DNA of 64,000 bases from Clostridia bacterium (GCA_900770945.1 CAAGME010000002.1:38210-102209); one strand, 5' to 3'; counted from the stretch's first letter, positions 9,190 to 18,523 are shown. Notes: a model not told the origin generated them from the letters alone. Translations and numbers: made by a program.

Positions 9190-10418
9190 AAAAATCTTTA
9201 CTTAATAAATACGCAGACCTTATCGTCGAAAAGGGCGTAAACGTGCAGAAGGGGCAGGACGTTTATATCGTAGCCGACCTCGACCAGCCGGAATTTGTAA
9301 AAACGGTAGTTGAAAAGTTATACAAAAACGGAGCGAGAAAGGTTGTCGTCGATTTTTCTTATCAGCCGATAACAAAAGTCGGGTACAAGAAAATGAGCTT
9401 AAAAACGCTTTCCTCGCTTGAAAATTATCAGATTGAAAAACTCAGATGGCGCGCCGAAAAATTGCCCGCGCACTTGTACCTTATCTCGGAGGACCCGGAC
9501 GGGCTTAAAGGCGTTCCGCAAGAAAAAATAACGAAATCGCAAATAGCGAAGTATCCGATTATTAAGCCTTTCCGCGACCAAATGGAAGGAAAATATCAGT
9601 GGTGCATAGCCGCGGTTGCAGGTAAAGCCTGGGCAAAAAAAGTTTTCCCGAATGAAAAAGCGGGTAAAGCCATGGAAATGCTTTGGGAAGCCATACTCAA
9701 ATGTTCGAGAGTTGACGACGACCCGATTGCGGCGTGGGATAAATTTAACAGGGAAATCAAAGAGCGTTGCGATTATCTTAACGAGTTAGAACTCGTAAGG
9801 CTTAATTATAAGTCTTCAAACGGCACGGATTTTACCGTGGGGCTAAACAAACTCGGCGTTTTTCACGGAGGATTCGATACGACTCTTTCGGGCGTAAGAT
9901 TCAACCCGAACATTCCGAGCGAAGAAATTTTCACTTCGCCAAAATACGGCGATTGCGAGGGCATTGTTTACGCTACGAAGCCGCTTTCTTATCAAGGTCA
10001 GCTTATCGAAAACTTCTCAATAACCTTTAAAAACGGCAAAGTTTCCGACGTTAAAGCCGAAAAGGGCGAAGAACTTTTAAAACAAATGGTGAAGATGGAC
10101 GAGGGCGCGGGAATGCTCGGCGAATGCGCGCTTGTGCCTTTCGAAAGCCCGATTAACATGAGCGGAATACTCTTTTACGAAACGCTTTACGATGAAAACG
10201 CTTGCTGCCACTTAGCCCTCGGAAGAGGGTTTCCCGATTGTTTGAAGGGATACGAGAACATGACGAACGAAGAATATCATAAAAACGGAATAAATAATTC
10301 TATGATACACGTTGACTTTATGATAGGAAGCCGCGACCTTTCAATAACGGGCGTAAAAAAGAACGGCGAAAGCGTTGCGATTTTCAAAAACGGAACATGG
10401 GCTTTTGACGTTAAGTAA
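9186..10418 (+). CDS. Aminopeptidase, M29 family
   Basis: A cytoplasmic metallopeptidase of the AmpS/PepS/aminopeptidase T type that removes N-terminal residues from peptides. At 410 residues it is the usual family length. The metal-ligand region is visible: the Glu of NIPSEEIFTSP, the Glu of LGECALVP, the His of CCHLALGRGFP, and the His and Asp of NNSMIHVDFMIGS near the C-terminus. Its ATG overlaps the preceding kinase stop (ATGA) with AAAAGGAGCC upstream, so both are translated together. It ends at a strong bidirectional terminator facing the convergent DUF1846 gene. Confidence 0.92.
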   Translation: MKKSLLNKYADLIVEKGVNVQKGQDVYIVADLDQPEFVKTVVEKLYKNGARKVVVDFSYQPITKVGYKKMSLKTLSSLENYQIEKLRWRAEKLPAHLYLISEDPDGLKGVPQEKITKSQIAKYPIIKPFRDQMEGKYQWCIAAVAGKAWAKKVFPNEKAGKAMEMLWEAILKCSRVDDDPIAAWDKFNREIKERCDYLNELELVRLNYKSSNGTDFTVGLNKLGVFHGGFDTTLSGVRFNPNIPSEEIFTSPKYGDCEGIVYATKPLSYQGQLIENFSITFKNGKVSDVKAEKGEELLKQMVKMDEGAGMLGECALVPFESPINMSGILFYETLYDENACCHLALGRGFPDCLKGYENMTNEEYHKNGINNSMIHVDFMIGSRDLSITGVKKNGESVAIFKNGTWAFDVK

Positions 10419-10445
10419 GTAGATTCGTTGAATTAAGGACATGAA

Positions 10446-10483
10446 AAAAGAAGCTTGAAAGCGGAAACTTTCGAGCTTCTTTT
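10446..10483. terminator. Bidirectional terminator between convergent genes
   Basis: A 16-bp stem, AAAAGAAGCTTGAAAG (10446-10461) against CTTTCGAGCTTCTTTT (10468-10483), contains one T-G pair and a 6-nt loop. It has A-runs and T-runs on both sides, so it can serve the aminopeptidase (+) and DUF1846 (-) genes. Confidence 0.9.
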
Positions 10484-10504
10484 GATATGCCGAATTGTTG
10501 TCGA

Positions 10505-11992
10505 TTATTTTGCGTGGTAAAGTTTTTTTGTCTGATATCTCGGCTCGCAAGTTAGGTTTACGCCGAGTTTTTTAAAGGTCTTTTCATCGACTTGCGTTAA
10601 GATGACGGACGAATGGGCTTCGCAACCTTTCAGATTGTCGAGCTGGCGCATTGCCATTTCGGCGTAATCGTTCATAGTAGAGGCGATTGTCAAGGCTATA
10701 AGCACTTCGTCGGTGTGTAGTCTCGGGTTGGTGTTTTTAAGATGCTGAATTTTCAAATCCGCAACAGGCTCGATGACTTCGTGCGGGATAAGTTCTATAT
10801 CGTGGTCGATACCCGCAAGGACTTTTAGCGCGTTGAGAAGGACTGCGGAGGAAGCCCCTAAGAGAGAAGAAGTCTTTCCCGTAACTATTCTGCCGTCACA
10901 AAGCTCTATCGCCGCAGCCGGCGCACCCGTTTGCTCCGCGCGTTTTAAAGCCGCCGAAACGACCTTTCTATCGTCTACCGAAAGGTTGAGTTGCTTCATT
11001 ATAAGCTCCTGCTTGGCGACGATCGACGGATCGACTATGCCTTGTTTTTCTCCGCATTGCGCAGATAAAAAACGGCGGATAATTTCCTGCTCGGCGGCGT
11101 TGCGTACGGCTTCGTCGTTGTTTATGCAGTAGCCGACCATGTTTACGCCCATATCGGTAGGGGATTTATAAGGCGACTTACCCCAGATTTTTTTGAAAGT
11201 TGCGTCGAGAACAGGGAAAATTTCTACGTCGCGATTGTAGTTCACGGCGGTTTTACCGTACGCCTCGAGATGGAACGGGTCAATCATGTTGACGTCGTTA
11301 AGGTCTGCGGTAGCAGCCTCGTAGGCGACGTTGACCGGGTGCTTTAAGGGAAGATTCCATACGGGGAAGGTTTCGAATTTTGCGTATCCCGCTTTGACCC
11401 CGCGTTTGTTTTCGTGGTAAAGCTGAGATAGGCATGTCGCCATTTTTCCGCTACCGGGTCCCGGAGCCGTGACGATAACGAGATTGCGAGTCGTTTCGGC
11501 GTACTCGTTTTTGCCGAAGCCTTCGTCGGAAACTATTCTGTCAACGTCGGAAGGGTAACCGGGTATTGTGAAGTGACGGTAACATTTTACGCCCATTTCG
11601 TTGAGCCGTTCGATGAACTTGTCCGCATCCGGTTGTTTTGCGTAGCGTGTGACGACTACGCCGCCGACGTACAGGTCTACGCTTCGGAATGCGTCGATAA
11701 GGCGAAGCACGTCAAGATCGTACGTTATTCCGAGGTCGCCGCGGACTTTGTTCTTTTCGATATCGTTTGCGTTGATGACGATTAAAAGTTCGGCTTTGTC
11801 TTTAAGTCGAAGCAACATTTTAAGCTTGCTGTCCGGTTGAAACCCGGGAAAAACGCGGGAGGCGTGGTGATCGTCGAAAAGCTTTCCTCCGAATTCGAGG
11901 TAAAGTTTGCCGCCGAATTCTTTTATGCGTTTATCGATGCATTCCGATTGAAGCTTAATGTACTTGTCGTTGTCAAAACCTAACTTTCTCAT
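10505..11992 (-). CDS. DUF1846 domain-containing protein
   Basis: A 495-residue member of the DUF1846 family, common in Firmicutes and structurally characterised in streptococci, but without a settled function as far as I know. The opening MRKLGFDNDKYIKLQ and a glycine-rich phosphate-binding-like loop, TAPGPGSGKMATCLSQLY, are typical. It is a cytoplasmic protein with no membrane segments. I place the start at ATG 11992 rather than the in-frame TTG three codons upstream because the family begins here; no clear Shine-Dalgarno is visible. It is a single-gene unit, with its own promoter at 12041-12069 and a shared terminator at its 3' end. Confidence 0.88.
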   Translation of the reverse strand: MRKLGFDNDKYIKLQSECIDKRIKEFGGKLYLEFGGKLFDDHHASRVFPGFQPDSKLKMLLRLKDKAELLIVINANDIEKNKVRGDLGITYDLDVLRLIDAFRSVDLYVGGVVVTRYAKQPDADKFIERLNEMGVKCYRHFTIPGYPSDVDRIVSDEGFGKNEYAETTRNLVIVTAPGPGSGKMATCLSQLYHENKRGVKAGYAKFETFPVWNLPLKHPVNVAYEAATADLNDVNMIDPFHLEAYGKTAVNYNRDVEIFPVLDATFKKIWGKSPYKSPTDMGVNMVGYCINNDEAVRNAAEQEIIRRFLSAQCGEKQGIVDPSIVAKQELIMKQLNLSVDDRKVVSAALKRAEQTGAPAAAIELCDGRIVTGKTSSLLGASSAVLLNALKVLAGIDHDIELIPHEVIEPVADLKIQHLKNTNPRLHTDEVLIALTIASTMNDYAEMAMRQLDNLKGCEAHSSVILTQVDEKTFKKLGVNLTCEPRYQTKKLYHAK

Positions 11993-12040
11993 ATGAACCA
12001 ACTTTTTAATTTTTCGTATCGTAAAAACAACACCTTGTAT

Positions 12041-12069
12041 ATAATAACAGATTTAAAGACTTAAAGCAA
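12041..12069 (-). promoter_or_regulatory. Sigma-A-type promoter for the DUF1846 gene
   Basis: On the minus strand, TTGCTT (12064-12069) and TATTAT (12041-12046) are 17 bp apart. The -10 is good and the -35 partial. Confidence 0.55.
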
Positions 12070-12147
12070 TACTTTTTAAAAAATTTCACATAAATTTCCT
12101 ATTTATTTTTATTTTTTCTGCTTTTAACGAATTAAACGGCGATTGTA

Positions 12148-12176
12148 TTGTCAAATTAAAGTTTTTGTGATAAAAT
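12148..12176 (+). promoter_or_regulatory. Sigma-A-type promoter for the ABC exporter gene
   Basis: TTGTCA (12148-12153), a 17-bp spacer and TAAAAT (12171-12176) lie 40 bases upstream of the ABC transporter start. The rest of 11993-12215 is AT-rich and holds only this and the divergent DUF1846 promoter. Confidence 0.7.
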
Positions 12177-12215
12177 AGCCGTAGTGAATATATTCCTTAT
12201 ATAAAGGAGAAATTT

Positions 12216-14957
12216 ATGCTCGAAGTAAAAAATCTTTATAAAGACTACCGCTCGAAAACGGGCGTTACGGTACACGCGTTGAACGGCGTTTCGATAAAGT
12301 TCAGAAAAACCGGGCTTGTTTTTATTGTAGGCAAGTCGGGGTGCGGAAAGTCTACGCTTTTAAACGTTTTAGGCGGACTCGATAAGCCCGATGGCGGAGA
12401 AATAATCATAAACGGCACTTCGTCGCTTAAATTCAAGCCGTCCGACTTCGATAGTTATCGCAACACGTACGTCGGGTTTGTTTTTCAGGAATATAACCTC
12501 TTAAAAGACTTTTCGGTCGGCGCAAACGTCGCGCTTGCGTTGGAGCTTCAAAACAAACGAGCAACGAGTGAACGCGTGAACGATATTTTAAAAACCGTTG
12601 ACCTTGACGGCTACGGCGCGAGGAGAATCAACGAACTCTCCGGCGGGCAGAAGCAGAGGGTTGCGATTGCTCGCGCGCTCGTTAAAGACCCCGAAATCAT
12701 TTTAGCCGACGAGCCGAGCGGCGCGCTTGACAGTCAAAACGCAAAACAACTTTTCGATACGCTCAAAAAACTTTCGAAAACTAAGCTCGTAATCGTTGTT
12801 TCGCACGACAGAGAATTTGCTTCTTTTTACGGCGACAGAATAATCGAAATGTCGGACGGAAAGATAATCGGCGACTTAGAAAGGACTTTTTCCTCTTCGG
12901 CGGAGGAAAGCGACGAAACTGAAAAAGAAAACGATAAAAGCGGCGAAAAAGAAAACGCCAACGGCTTAAAATTTGAAAACGGAGAGATTTTCGTCCCCGA
13001 AAAATACGTTTTGACTTACGTCGATTTGCGCGCGATAAACGAATATCTTTCAAATCACGGCGCGGGAAGAATAAAGAAAACCGGCGTAACTGCGGAAGGT
13101 AACGCTCGATTTAAGCCGTTCGATGAAAAGACGGTGGAGGCGGAAACGGAGCAGTTTAAGCCGATTAAGTCTACGTTGCCGTTCAAGAACGCGATTAAAA
13201 TGGGCGCAAGCAACTTAGGAATAAAAAAATTCCGACTTGTGCTTACGATAATTTTGTCCGTAATTTCTTTCACGATGTTCGGACTTTACGACGTTATGAT
13301 CGGTTTCAACGAAAGGGAATCGACGATAAACTCAATTTGCGATAACGGCATAAAGTTCGCGAGCTTTCAAAAGGTGGAAAAGGTTTTTTACGACGAAAAC
13401 AATAAAGACTTGTTCTATACAAGAAGAGGAGAACTCGATAAAACCGACCTTGAAAAAATAGAAAAGGACGTAGGAGTAAAAATGACGGGCGTTTACTCGA
13501 ACACCGCTCGCGGATTCGAAAATTACGTCGACGATTATTCGAAGCTTGAGGGCAAGGGGTATTATAGTGTTTACGCAACGTCGATTTTCGGATACGTAGA
13601 GCTTAACGGTTCGCCGAGCGACTACGGAATAACGCTTTTGGGTTCTTCAAGATTGCCCGAAACATTCGACGAGATGATGCTGCCCGAATACGTTGTAAAA
13701 ACTTTTATGAGAGCGGGATTTAAGGGCGATGACGACGTAACGGTGAAAATTGCGAAGCCCGAAGATATGATAGGGAAAAAGATAACGTTTAAGTCGCACA
13801 TCGGATACGGCGGAGAAGCGCGTGAAACATTTACGATATGCGGGGTTTTTTCCACCGGAACGGATTTTAAAAAGTACGAGGCACTTTTAGACGTTGACAC
13901 CGACAACATGGAAACGGCTGAACAGATTAAAAACATGCTCGTTTTAAGCGAGCTTAACGACCTGTTGAGGTATTCTTTTAACGGCATGGGCGTTGTAAAA
14001 GACGGATACGTCGATAATATCTCGAACAGGGACGTTTATTACGGCTACTACGGAGGTAAACTTTCTTACGACGCCGGTAATATTCCCGCCGGAGTAAATT
14101 ATATTGACTTTTATAATAATATGTCGGTTATAAAAAGAGCCGGAGCTTTGACCGACGTTAATTATTTCGACACGGGAAAAACTTCTCTTGACGACAACGA
14201 AATTTTGCTTTCCGAAACAAGCTACAAAGAACTTGAACAAACGCTTGAATCGCTCGGAAGAGACGAGAAAAAAGCCTCGTTAATATTGTATATGGAAAAC
14301 GGAAGCAAAAATTTTACCGTCGCGGGCTACTATATCGACAAGGACGGAGAGGACAGCGTGGCTTTTTCGGACGCTACTTTTAAGAGTTTGATTTCCGCAT
14401 CTTACGACGTTTGCTTCGGCACGTTTGACGGAAGCAGATTAAACGTTATAAAAATCGTAAACTATTCGTTTGAGCGCGACGGACAATATTACTATAGGCT
14501 CGTAAACCATGTTACGGAAGAAATTTCAATGGTGAATATGGTTTTCACCGTTTTAAAGACTGTTTTTATCTGGGTCGGCGTTATCAATGCGGTTTTCGCA
14601 TCGCTGCTTTTAAGCAACTTTATCGCGCTCGGCGTTATGAACAAGAAAACGGAAATCGGAATTTTGCGGGCAATCGGCGCGAGGGGCGTTGACGTTTTCA
14701 AAGTGTTCTTTTCCGAAAGCGGAATTATTGCCGGAATCAACTTTTTGCTTTCGTCTTTGCTGACCGGCATAACTTGTTTTGTTATTAACAAAACCGCGGC
14801 TTCGGCTTGGGGTATTTACGCAACGATGATGAACTTCGGCGTAAGGCAAATATTCGTTATACTTTTAATCTCCTTTGCGGTTGCAGCTATTGCGAGCTTC
14901 TTGCCCGTGTATAAGCTTGCGAAGAAAAAGCCTGTGGACGTTATTCTCAATAAATAA
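12216..14957 (+). CDS. ABC transporter, fused ATPase and FtsX-type permease
   Basis: One 913-residue polypeptide joins a MacB/LolD-type ATPase to an FtsX-family permease. The ATPase shows Walker A GKSGCGKST (39-47), signature LSGGQKQR (141-148) and Walker B IILADE (161-166). A charged linker (about 225-330) leads to one membrane segment near residue 345, a large extracellular domain, and three closely spaced C-terminal segments. This is the mechanotransmission topology known for antimicrobial-peptide and lipoprotein transporters. The substrate is unknown and no sensor kinase is next to it. AAAGGAG precedes the ATG. It runs into prmA with an 8-base gap. Confidence 0.9.
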   Translation: MLEVKNLYKDYRSKTGVTVHALNGVSIKFRKTGLVFIVGKSGCGKSTLLNVLGGLDKPDGGEIIINGTSSLKFKPSDFDSYRNTYVGFVFQEYNLLKDFSVGANVALALELQNKRATSERVNDILKTVDLDGYGARRINELSGGQKQRVAIARALVKDPEIILADEPSGALDSQNAKQLFDTLKKLSKTKLVIVVSHDREFASFYGDRIIEMSDGKIIGDLERTFSSSAEESDETEKENDKSGEKENANGLKFENGEIFVPEKYVLTYVDLRAINEYLSNHGAGRIKKTGVTAEGNARFKPFDEKTVEAETEQFKPIKSTLPFKNAIKMGASNLGIKKFRLVLTIILSVISFTMFGLYDVMIGFNERESTINSICDNGIKFASFQKVEKVFYDENNKDLFYTRRGELDKTDLEKIEKDVGVKMTGVYSNTARGFENYVDDYSKLEGKGYYSVYATSIFGYVELNGSPSDYGITLLGSSRLPETFDEMMLPEYVVKTFMRAGFKGDDDVTVKIAKPEDMIGKKITFKSHIGYGGEARETFTICGVFSTGTDFKKYEALLDVDTDNMETAEQIKNMLVLSELNDLLRYSFNGMGVVKDGYVDNISNRDVYYGYYGGKLSYDAGNIPAGVNYIDFYNNMSVIKRAGALTDVNYFDTGKTSLDDNEILLSETSYKELEQTLESLGRDEKKASLILYMENGSKNFTVAGYYIDKDGEDSVAFSDATFKSLISASYDVCFGTFDGSRLNVIKIVNYSFERDGQYYYRLVNHVTEEISMVNMVFTVLKTVFIWVGVINAVFASLLLSNFIALGVMNKKTEIGILRAIGARGVDVFKVFFSESGIIAGINFLLSSLLTGITCFVINKTAASAWGIYATMMNFGVRQIFVILLISFAVAAIASFLPVYKLAKKKPVDVILNK

Positions 14958-14965
14958 GGATTTTT

Positions 14966-15901
14966 ATGAAATATCAGGAAATTACCGTTACTACGACATG
15001 CGAGGCGGAAGACCTCGTTGCGGATTTATTCTGGAAATACACCGATTACGGCGTGGCAATATCGTGCGTTAAGGACGTTATCGAACTAACGGAAGCAAAA
15101 GTAAAAAATTACGATTACTTAGACAATTCTCTTTTAAAAGGCGACTGCTCGGTTTCGCTCGTGAAAGGGTTCTTCCCTATTGATAAGGCGGACGAACTTT
15201 ATAAATGCCTTTTAAAAGACTTACAAGGCTTAAAGGAAAACGGCGGAGAATATATTAACTTCGGCACGCTCGAAGTCGTAAAACGTATTGTGGACGGCGA
15301 CGACTGGATTGAAGTGTGGCGCAAACATTACCGCCCGATACCTTTCGGCAAAATTACCGTCTGCCCCGAATGGATAAAATACGACGGGGACGGAGAAGTT
15401 GTGTATATCGACTCTAACATGGCGTTCGGAACGGGCGAGCATGAAACGACGGCTATGTGCGTTAAGCTGATAGAAAAGTATATTAAGCCCTCGGACACCG
15501 TTATAGACGTAGGAACGGGTAGCGGAATACTCGGCTTGGCTGCCGCAAAGCTCGGCGCGAAAAGCGTTATTATGACGGATATCGACCCGGTTGCCGTAAA
15601 GGCGGCGAACAGAAACGCTAAATTAAACAAGGTTGACGGCGTATGTAAGGCAACGCTGACAAATCTTCTGGACGGAGTAGTCGGCTCGGGCGACATAGTC
15701 GTTGCGAATATCACGGCGGAAGTGTTGGCGTTTTTGGTTAAAGATATTCGTTCTTACGTTAAAGAGGGCGGCGTCGTTATTTTAAGCGGCATATTAAACG
15801 ACAGGCTTGAAAAGGTGATAAACGCTTACGAAGAAGCGGGGCTAAAAACAAAAGAAACGCTTACGGACGGAGAATGGTCCGCCGTGGTGTTTGAGGCTTA
15901 A
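14966..15901 (+). CDS. prmA: Ribosomal protein L11 methyltransferase
   Basis: Methylates lysines and the N-terminus of ribosomal protein L11 using S-adenosylmethionine. The 311 residues include the SAM-binding motif VIDVGTGSGILGLAAAK and the downstream VVANITAEVL, which matches the family NPPxxx-like N-I-xx region of PrmA. AAGGA lies five bases upstream of ATG. The usual Firmicutes order is dnaJ-prmA-rsmE-mtaB; here prmA instead follows an ABC exporter and rsmE is missing before mtaB. A dispersed-repeat copy lies seven bases after the stop. Confidence 0.94.
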   Translation: MKYQEITVTTTCEAEDLVADLFWKYTDYGVAISCVKDVIELTEAKVKNYDYLDNSLLKGDCSVSLVKGFFPIDKADELYKCLLKDLQGLKENGGEYINFGTLEVVKRIVDGDDWIEVWRKHYRPIPFGKITVCPEWIKYDGDGEVVYIDSNMAFGTGEHETTAMCVKLIEKYIKPSDTVIDVGTGSGILGLAAAKLGAKSVIMTDIDPVAVKAANRNAKLNKVDGVCKATLTNLLDGVVGSGDIVVANITAEVLAFLVKDIRSYVKEGGVVILSGILNDRLEKVINAYEEAGLKTKETLTDGEWSAVVFEA

Positions 15902-15908
15902 AAACAAA

Positions 15909-15937
15909 TTACGCGTGTCGTAAAAAGTTTCAAAATC
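15909..15937 (+). repeat. Dispersed TTACG-N5-CGTAA element, copy 2
   Basis: Located between prmA and mtaB. TTACG, spacer CGTGT, CGTAA, then AAAGTTTCAAAATC and CACTTATA. A TATAAT at 15943-15948 follows at nearly the same offset as the TATAAA behind copy 1. Confidence 0.7.
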
Positions 15938-15986
15938 ACTTATATAATCTTTAATTTTTATATTTTTTATATTTTAAGGAAATCGA

Positions 15987-17216
15987 ATGAAAGCAGTTGT
16001 ATTCACGCTCGGCTGTAAGGTGAACGGGTACGAAAGTTCCACGCTTATAACGGGACTAAAGGAACTCGGATATGAGACGAGCGATAAATTAGAGGAAGCC
16101 GACCTTTACATAATAAACACTTGCGCGGTTACCGCGGAGGCCGAAAAAAAGAGCAGGCAAGCGGTGACGAGGGCGAGAAAGCATAACCCGTTTGCAAAAA
16201 TTATAGTTTGCGGTTGCGCTTCGGAGCATAGTCCGGAATCGTTCAAAGAAAAGGGCGTTTCGCTCGTTACGGGCGCGCTCAACAAGGATAAAATAATAGA
16301 CATAATAAACGAAGACGGAATAAAAATCGATGAAAGCAAGGAGTATTATCAAAAATTCTCTCCCGCAGCCGACGTTAAAACGAGGACTTATATCAAGGTT
16401 CAGGACGGGTGCGACAATTTTTGCTCGTATTGCTTAATTCCGTATCTTCGCGGTAGGTCGCGTTCGAGAAAAATCGAAAGCGTTATCGATGAGCTGAAAA
16501 TGCTTTCTCCTAAAGAAGCCGTTATAACGGGGATAAACCTTTCCGCTTATAACGACGACGGTAAAGACTTAGCGGACCTTTTGTTTGCGCTAAAAGACTT
16601 TGATTTCAGAATTCGTTTAGGCAGTCTCGAAGATAACGTTATCACCGAAAGGATGCTTGAAGCGACGAAAGCTTTGAAAGATTTTGCGCCGCATTTCCAT
16701 TTGTCGTTGCAATCTGGCAGCGATAAAGTGCTTAAAGAGATGAACAGAAAATACACGGCGGAAGAATTTCTTGCTTCGGTTGAAAAAATTCGTTCCTACT
16801 ATCCGGATGCGGCTATTACGACAGATATTATTTCGGGGTATTCCACCGAAACGGATGACGATTTTTTAAAAACGCTCAAAACCGCTGAAAAAGCAAGGTT
16901 TTCCGATATTCACTGTTTTAGTTATTCTCAGCGAAAAGGCACTTTCGGTGCAAGGTTGAAACCGCTTCCGGATGAAGTAAAAAAGGAGAGACTTGCTCGG
17001 CTCATCGAGTTAAAAACAAAGCTCAAAAGCGAATTTTTAAAGGAGCATGAAGGAAAAATTCTTTCTTTTTTGCCCGAGGATTATGTTGACGGTTACACCG
17101 AGGGATACACGGAAAACTATATTAAGGTTTACGTTCCCGAAAAAATAGAGGGCGACATCAAAAAAATCAAGATAGGCGAAGCGTTTAAAGAGGGCGCGAA
17201 AGCGACCTTAGTTTAA
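15987..17216 (+). CDS. mtaB: tRNA t6A37 methylthiotransferase MtaB
   Basis: A radical-SAM enzyme that adds a methylthio group to N6-threonylcarbamoyladenosine at position 37 of tRNAs reading ANN codons. At 409 residues it has the N-terminal UPF0004 domain with three cluster cysteines (TLGCKVN, NTCAVT, CGCAS), the radical-SAM motif CDNFCSYC around residue 145, and a C-terminal TRAM-like region. AAGGA is seven bases upstream of ATG. MtaB is preferred over MiaB because of the sequence start, the length and the neighbours (prmA, rpsU), which match the Bacillus yqeV locus. Confidence 0.94.
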   Translation: MKAVVFTLGCKVNGYESSTLITGLKELGYETSDKLEEADLYIINTCAVTAEAEKKSRQAVTRARKHNPFAKIIVCGCASEHSPESFKEKGVSLVTGALNKDKIIDIINEDGIKIDESKEYYQKFSPAADVKTRTYIKVQDGCDNFCSYCLIPYLRGRSRSRKIESVIDELKMLSPKEAVITGINLSAYNDDGKDLADLLFALKDFDFRIRLGSLEDNVITERMLEATKALKDFAPHFHLSLQSGSDKVLKEMNRKYTAEEFLASVEKIRSYYPDAAITTDIISGYSTETDDDFLKTLKTAEKARFSDIHCFSYSQRKGTFGARLKPLPDEVKKERLARLIELKTKLKSEFLKEHEGKILSFLPEDYVDGYTEGYTENYIKVYVPEKIEGDIKKIKIGEAFKEGAKATLV

Positions 17217-17232
17217 TAAAGGAGTTTTATTT

Positions 17233-17589
17233 ATGGATAATTGTTTGTTTTGTAAGTTCGTAAGCGGAGAAATCCCCGTAAACAAGGTTTTTGAAAACGA
17301 TGACTTTATCGTTATTCGGGATATCGCGCCCGAAGCGAAAAATCATTTTCTCGCCATTCCAAAAAAGCATTATAAGCTTTTAGCCGAGATGACCGACGAC
17401 GATGCGGCGACTTTGGCGCGTGTTTTCAAAAAAATACCCGAACTCAAAGACGAGTTAGAGCTTGAAAACGGGTTTAGAATCGTGATAAATCAAGGGGACG
17501 ATGCTGGTCAAACCGTTCCGCACCTTCATATCCACGTTCTTTCGGGTGAAAAGATGGGGTGGGACCCGTCCGGGAACAAGGCAAAGTAG
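17233..17589 (+). CDS. HIT family nucleotide-binding protein
   Basis: A small histidine-triad hydrolase of 118 residues, of the HinT type that cleaves AMP-linked substrates such as aminoacyl-adenylates. The active-site motif HLHIHVL lies near the C-terminus, and the N-terminal CLFCKFVSGEIP is typical and supplies possible zinc cysteines. It starts 16 bases after mtaB with AAAGGAG upstream. Its position between mtaB and rpsU is the standard Firmicutes arrangement. The true cellular substrate is not evident. Confidence 0.92.
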   Translation: MDNCLFCKFVSGEIPVNKVFENDDFIVIRDIAPEAKNHFLAIPKKHYKLLAEMTDDDAATLARVFKKIPELKDELELENGFRIVINQGDDAGQTVPHLHIHVLSGEKMGWDPSGNKAK

Positions 17590-17659
17590 TTTTTTGCAAT
17601 GCTAAAAACGGCGGTTTTTCAAAATTTGAGAAAAACGGACGAAAAAGTACATTTTGCGC

Positions 17660-17688
17660 TTGACAACGGAAAAATTATTTAGTATAAT
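17660..17688 (+). promoter_or_regulatory. Consensus sigma-A promoter for rpsU
   Basis: Perfect TTGACA (17660-17665), a 17-bp spacer and perfect TATAAT (17683-17688). The start near 17695 fixes the rpsU start codon to 17733 rather than the in-frame ATG at 17697. Confidence 0.88.
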
Positions 17689-17732
17689 CTTGAAGTATGA
17701 AAATAAACGCGCTCGGCAAAGGAGGGGTGAAT

Positions 17733-17912
17733 ATGTCTACAATCAGAGTCGGTGAGAACGAATCTTTGGATAACGCTCTTCGTCGTTTTAAGAGAAAATG
17801 CTCTCGTGACGGCATTATCGGCGATCTCCGTCGTAAAGAATTTTACGAAAAGCCTGCCGTAAGGCGCAAAAAGAAGGCTGAAGCAGCCAGAAAAAGAAAT
17901 TCAAAAATGTGA
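17733..17912 (+). CDS. rpsU: Ribosomal protein S21
   Basis: A 59-residue component of the 30S subunit, near the 3' end of 16S rRNA, that helps initiation. MSTIRVGENESLDNALRRFKR is cut here to its hallmark, the N-terminal ESLDNALRRF motif, followed by a Lys/Arg-rich tail (RRKKKAEAARKR). I chose ATG 17733 because GGAGGGG sits just upstream and the promoter places the transcript start near 17695. It has its own consensus promoter and its own terminator, so it can be expressed independently of mtaB-HIT. The gatB/yqeY-like gene that usually follows is absent. Confidence 0.96.
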   Translation: MSTIRVGENESLDNALRRFKRKCSRDGIIGDLRRKEFYEKPAVRRKKKAEAARKRNSKM

Positions 17913-17920
17913 TTTTTACA

Positions 17921-17950
17921 CCCGCTTAAATTATAAGCGGGCTTTTTCTT
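17921..17950 (+). terminator. Intrinsic terminator of rpsU
   Basis: 8-bp stem CCCGCTTA (17921-17928) and TAAGCGGG (17934-17941), 5-nt loop, then CTTTTTCTT. Confidence 0.9.
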
Positions 17951-18038
17951 GCCGTTTGAAAAATTTGTCATTTTTTGACGAAAGGTAGGTAAAAAGGGAA
18001 AACTTAAAAAATTAAAATAAGAAGAGGAAGAACCGAAA

Positions 18039-18425
18039 ATGAGAAAAGAGAAAACCGTTAAAGGGCTCGGCAGAGAGGCGAAAGAGCGTTTAAAAAACGG
18101 GTTTTGGGAAAAGAACAAAGACGAAGTCATTACTAAAATGGACGAATATAAGTTAAGCGGCGTGTCGTATAAGGAAGCTTTCGCTCTTTACGAAACGCGC
18201 AATCGGGAAGTTGCCGCCGCAAGCAGCGAAAACGAGAGTTTTTATCGTAAAGTCAAAAAAATTCTTGACGAAACGGGAGAAACAAGCGATATTCTCGACA
18301 GGCTTATCGATAAAAAGCAGTTTGAAAATCTTTCTTACGAAGGCAAACAAAAATACCTGCTCGGCTTATCGGAAAAGTACAGGGCTGCGCTCGCGCGGTA
18401 TAAAAGGGAAGGTAACGTACAATAA
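18039..18425 (+). CDS. Hypothetical protein, charged and helical
   Basis: I do not recognise this 128-residue protein. It is rich in Lys, Arg and Glu, has no membrane segment, signal peptide or cysteine cluster, and looks mostly alpha-helical with a possible coiled coil around residues 65-95. GAGGA lies about ten bases upstream of ATG. Codon use resembles its neighbours. A possible TTGACG at 17975 has no -10 at the right distance, so its promoter is unclear. It occupies the slot between rpsU and pcrA where yqeY is often found, but shows no YqeY features. Confidence 0.7.
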   Translation: MRKEKTVKGLGREAKERLKNGFWEKNKDEVITKMDEYKLSGVSYKEAFALYETRNREVAAASSENESFYRKVKKILDETGETSDILDRLIDKKQFENLSYEGKQKYLLGLSEKYRAALARYKREGNVQ

Positions 18426-18490
18426 TGTTTTGTTCTCGAAAACAGTCGGAAAAATAAAAAAATTAAAATGTTTTTACAAGCGATTTTGTT

Positions 18491-18523
18491 TTGAAATTTA
18501 CTCTTCGTATGATAAAATATAAT
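18491..18523 (+). promoter_or_regulatory. Probable promoter for pcrA-ligA
   Basis: TTGAAA (18491-18496) and TAAAAT (18513-18518) with a 16-bp spacer; an overlapping TATAAT at 18518-18523 is an alternative -10. It lies 26 to 31 bases upstream of the pcrA start. Confidence 0.55.

Noticed and set aside
12014..12030. CGTAAAAAC in the DUF1846 leader
   Set aside because: It lacks the TTACG half-site and the CTTTTAAAATC tail; probably chance in AT-rich DNA.
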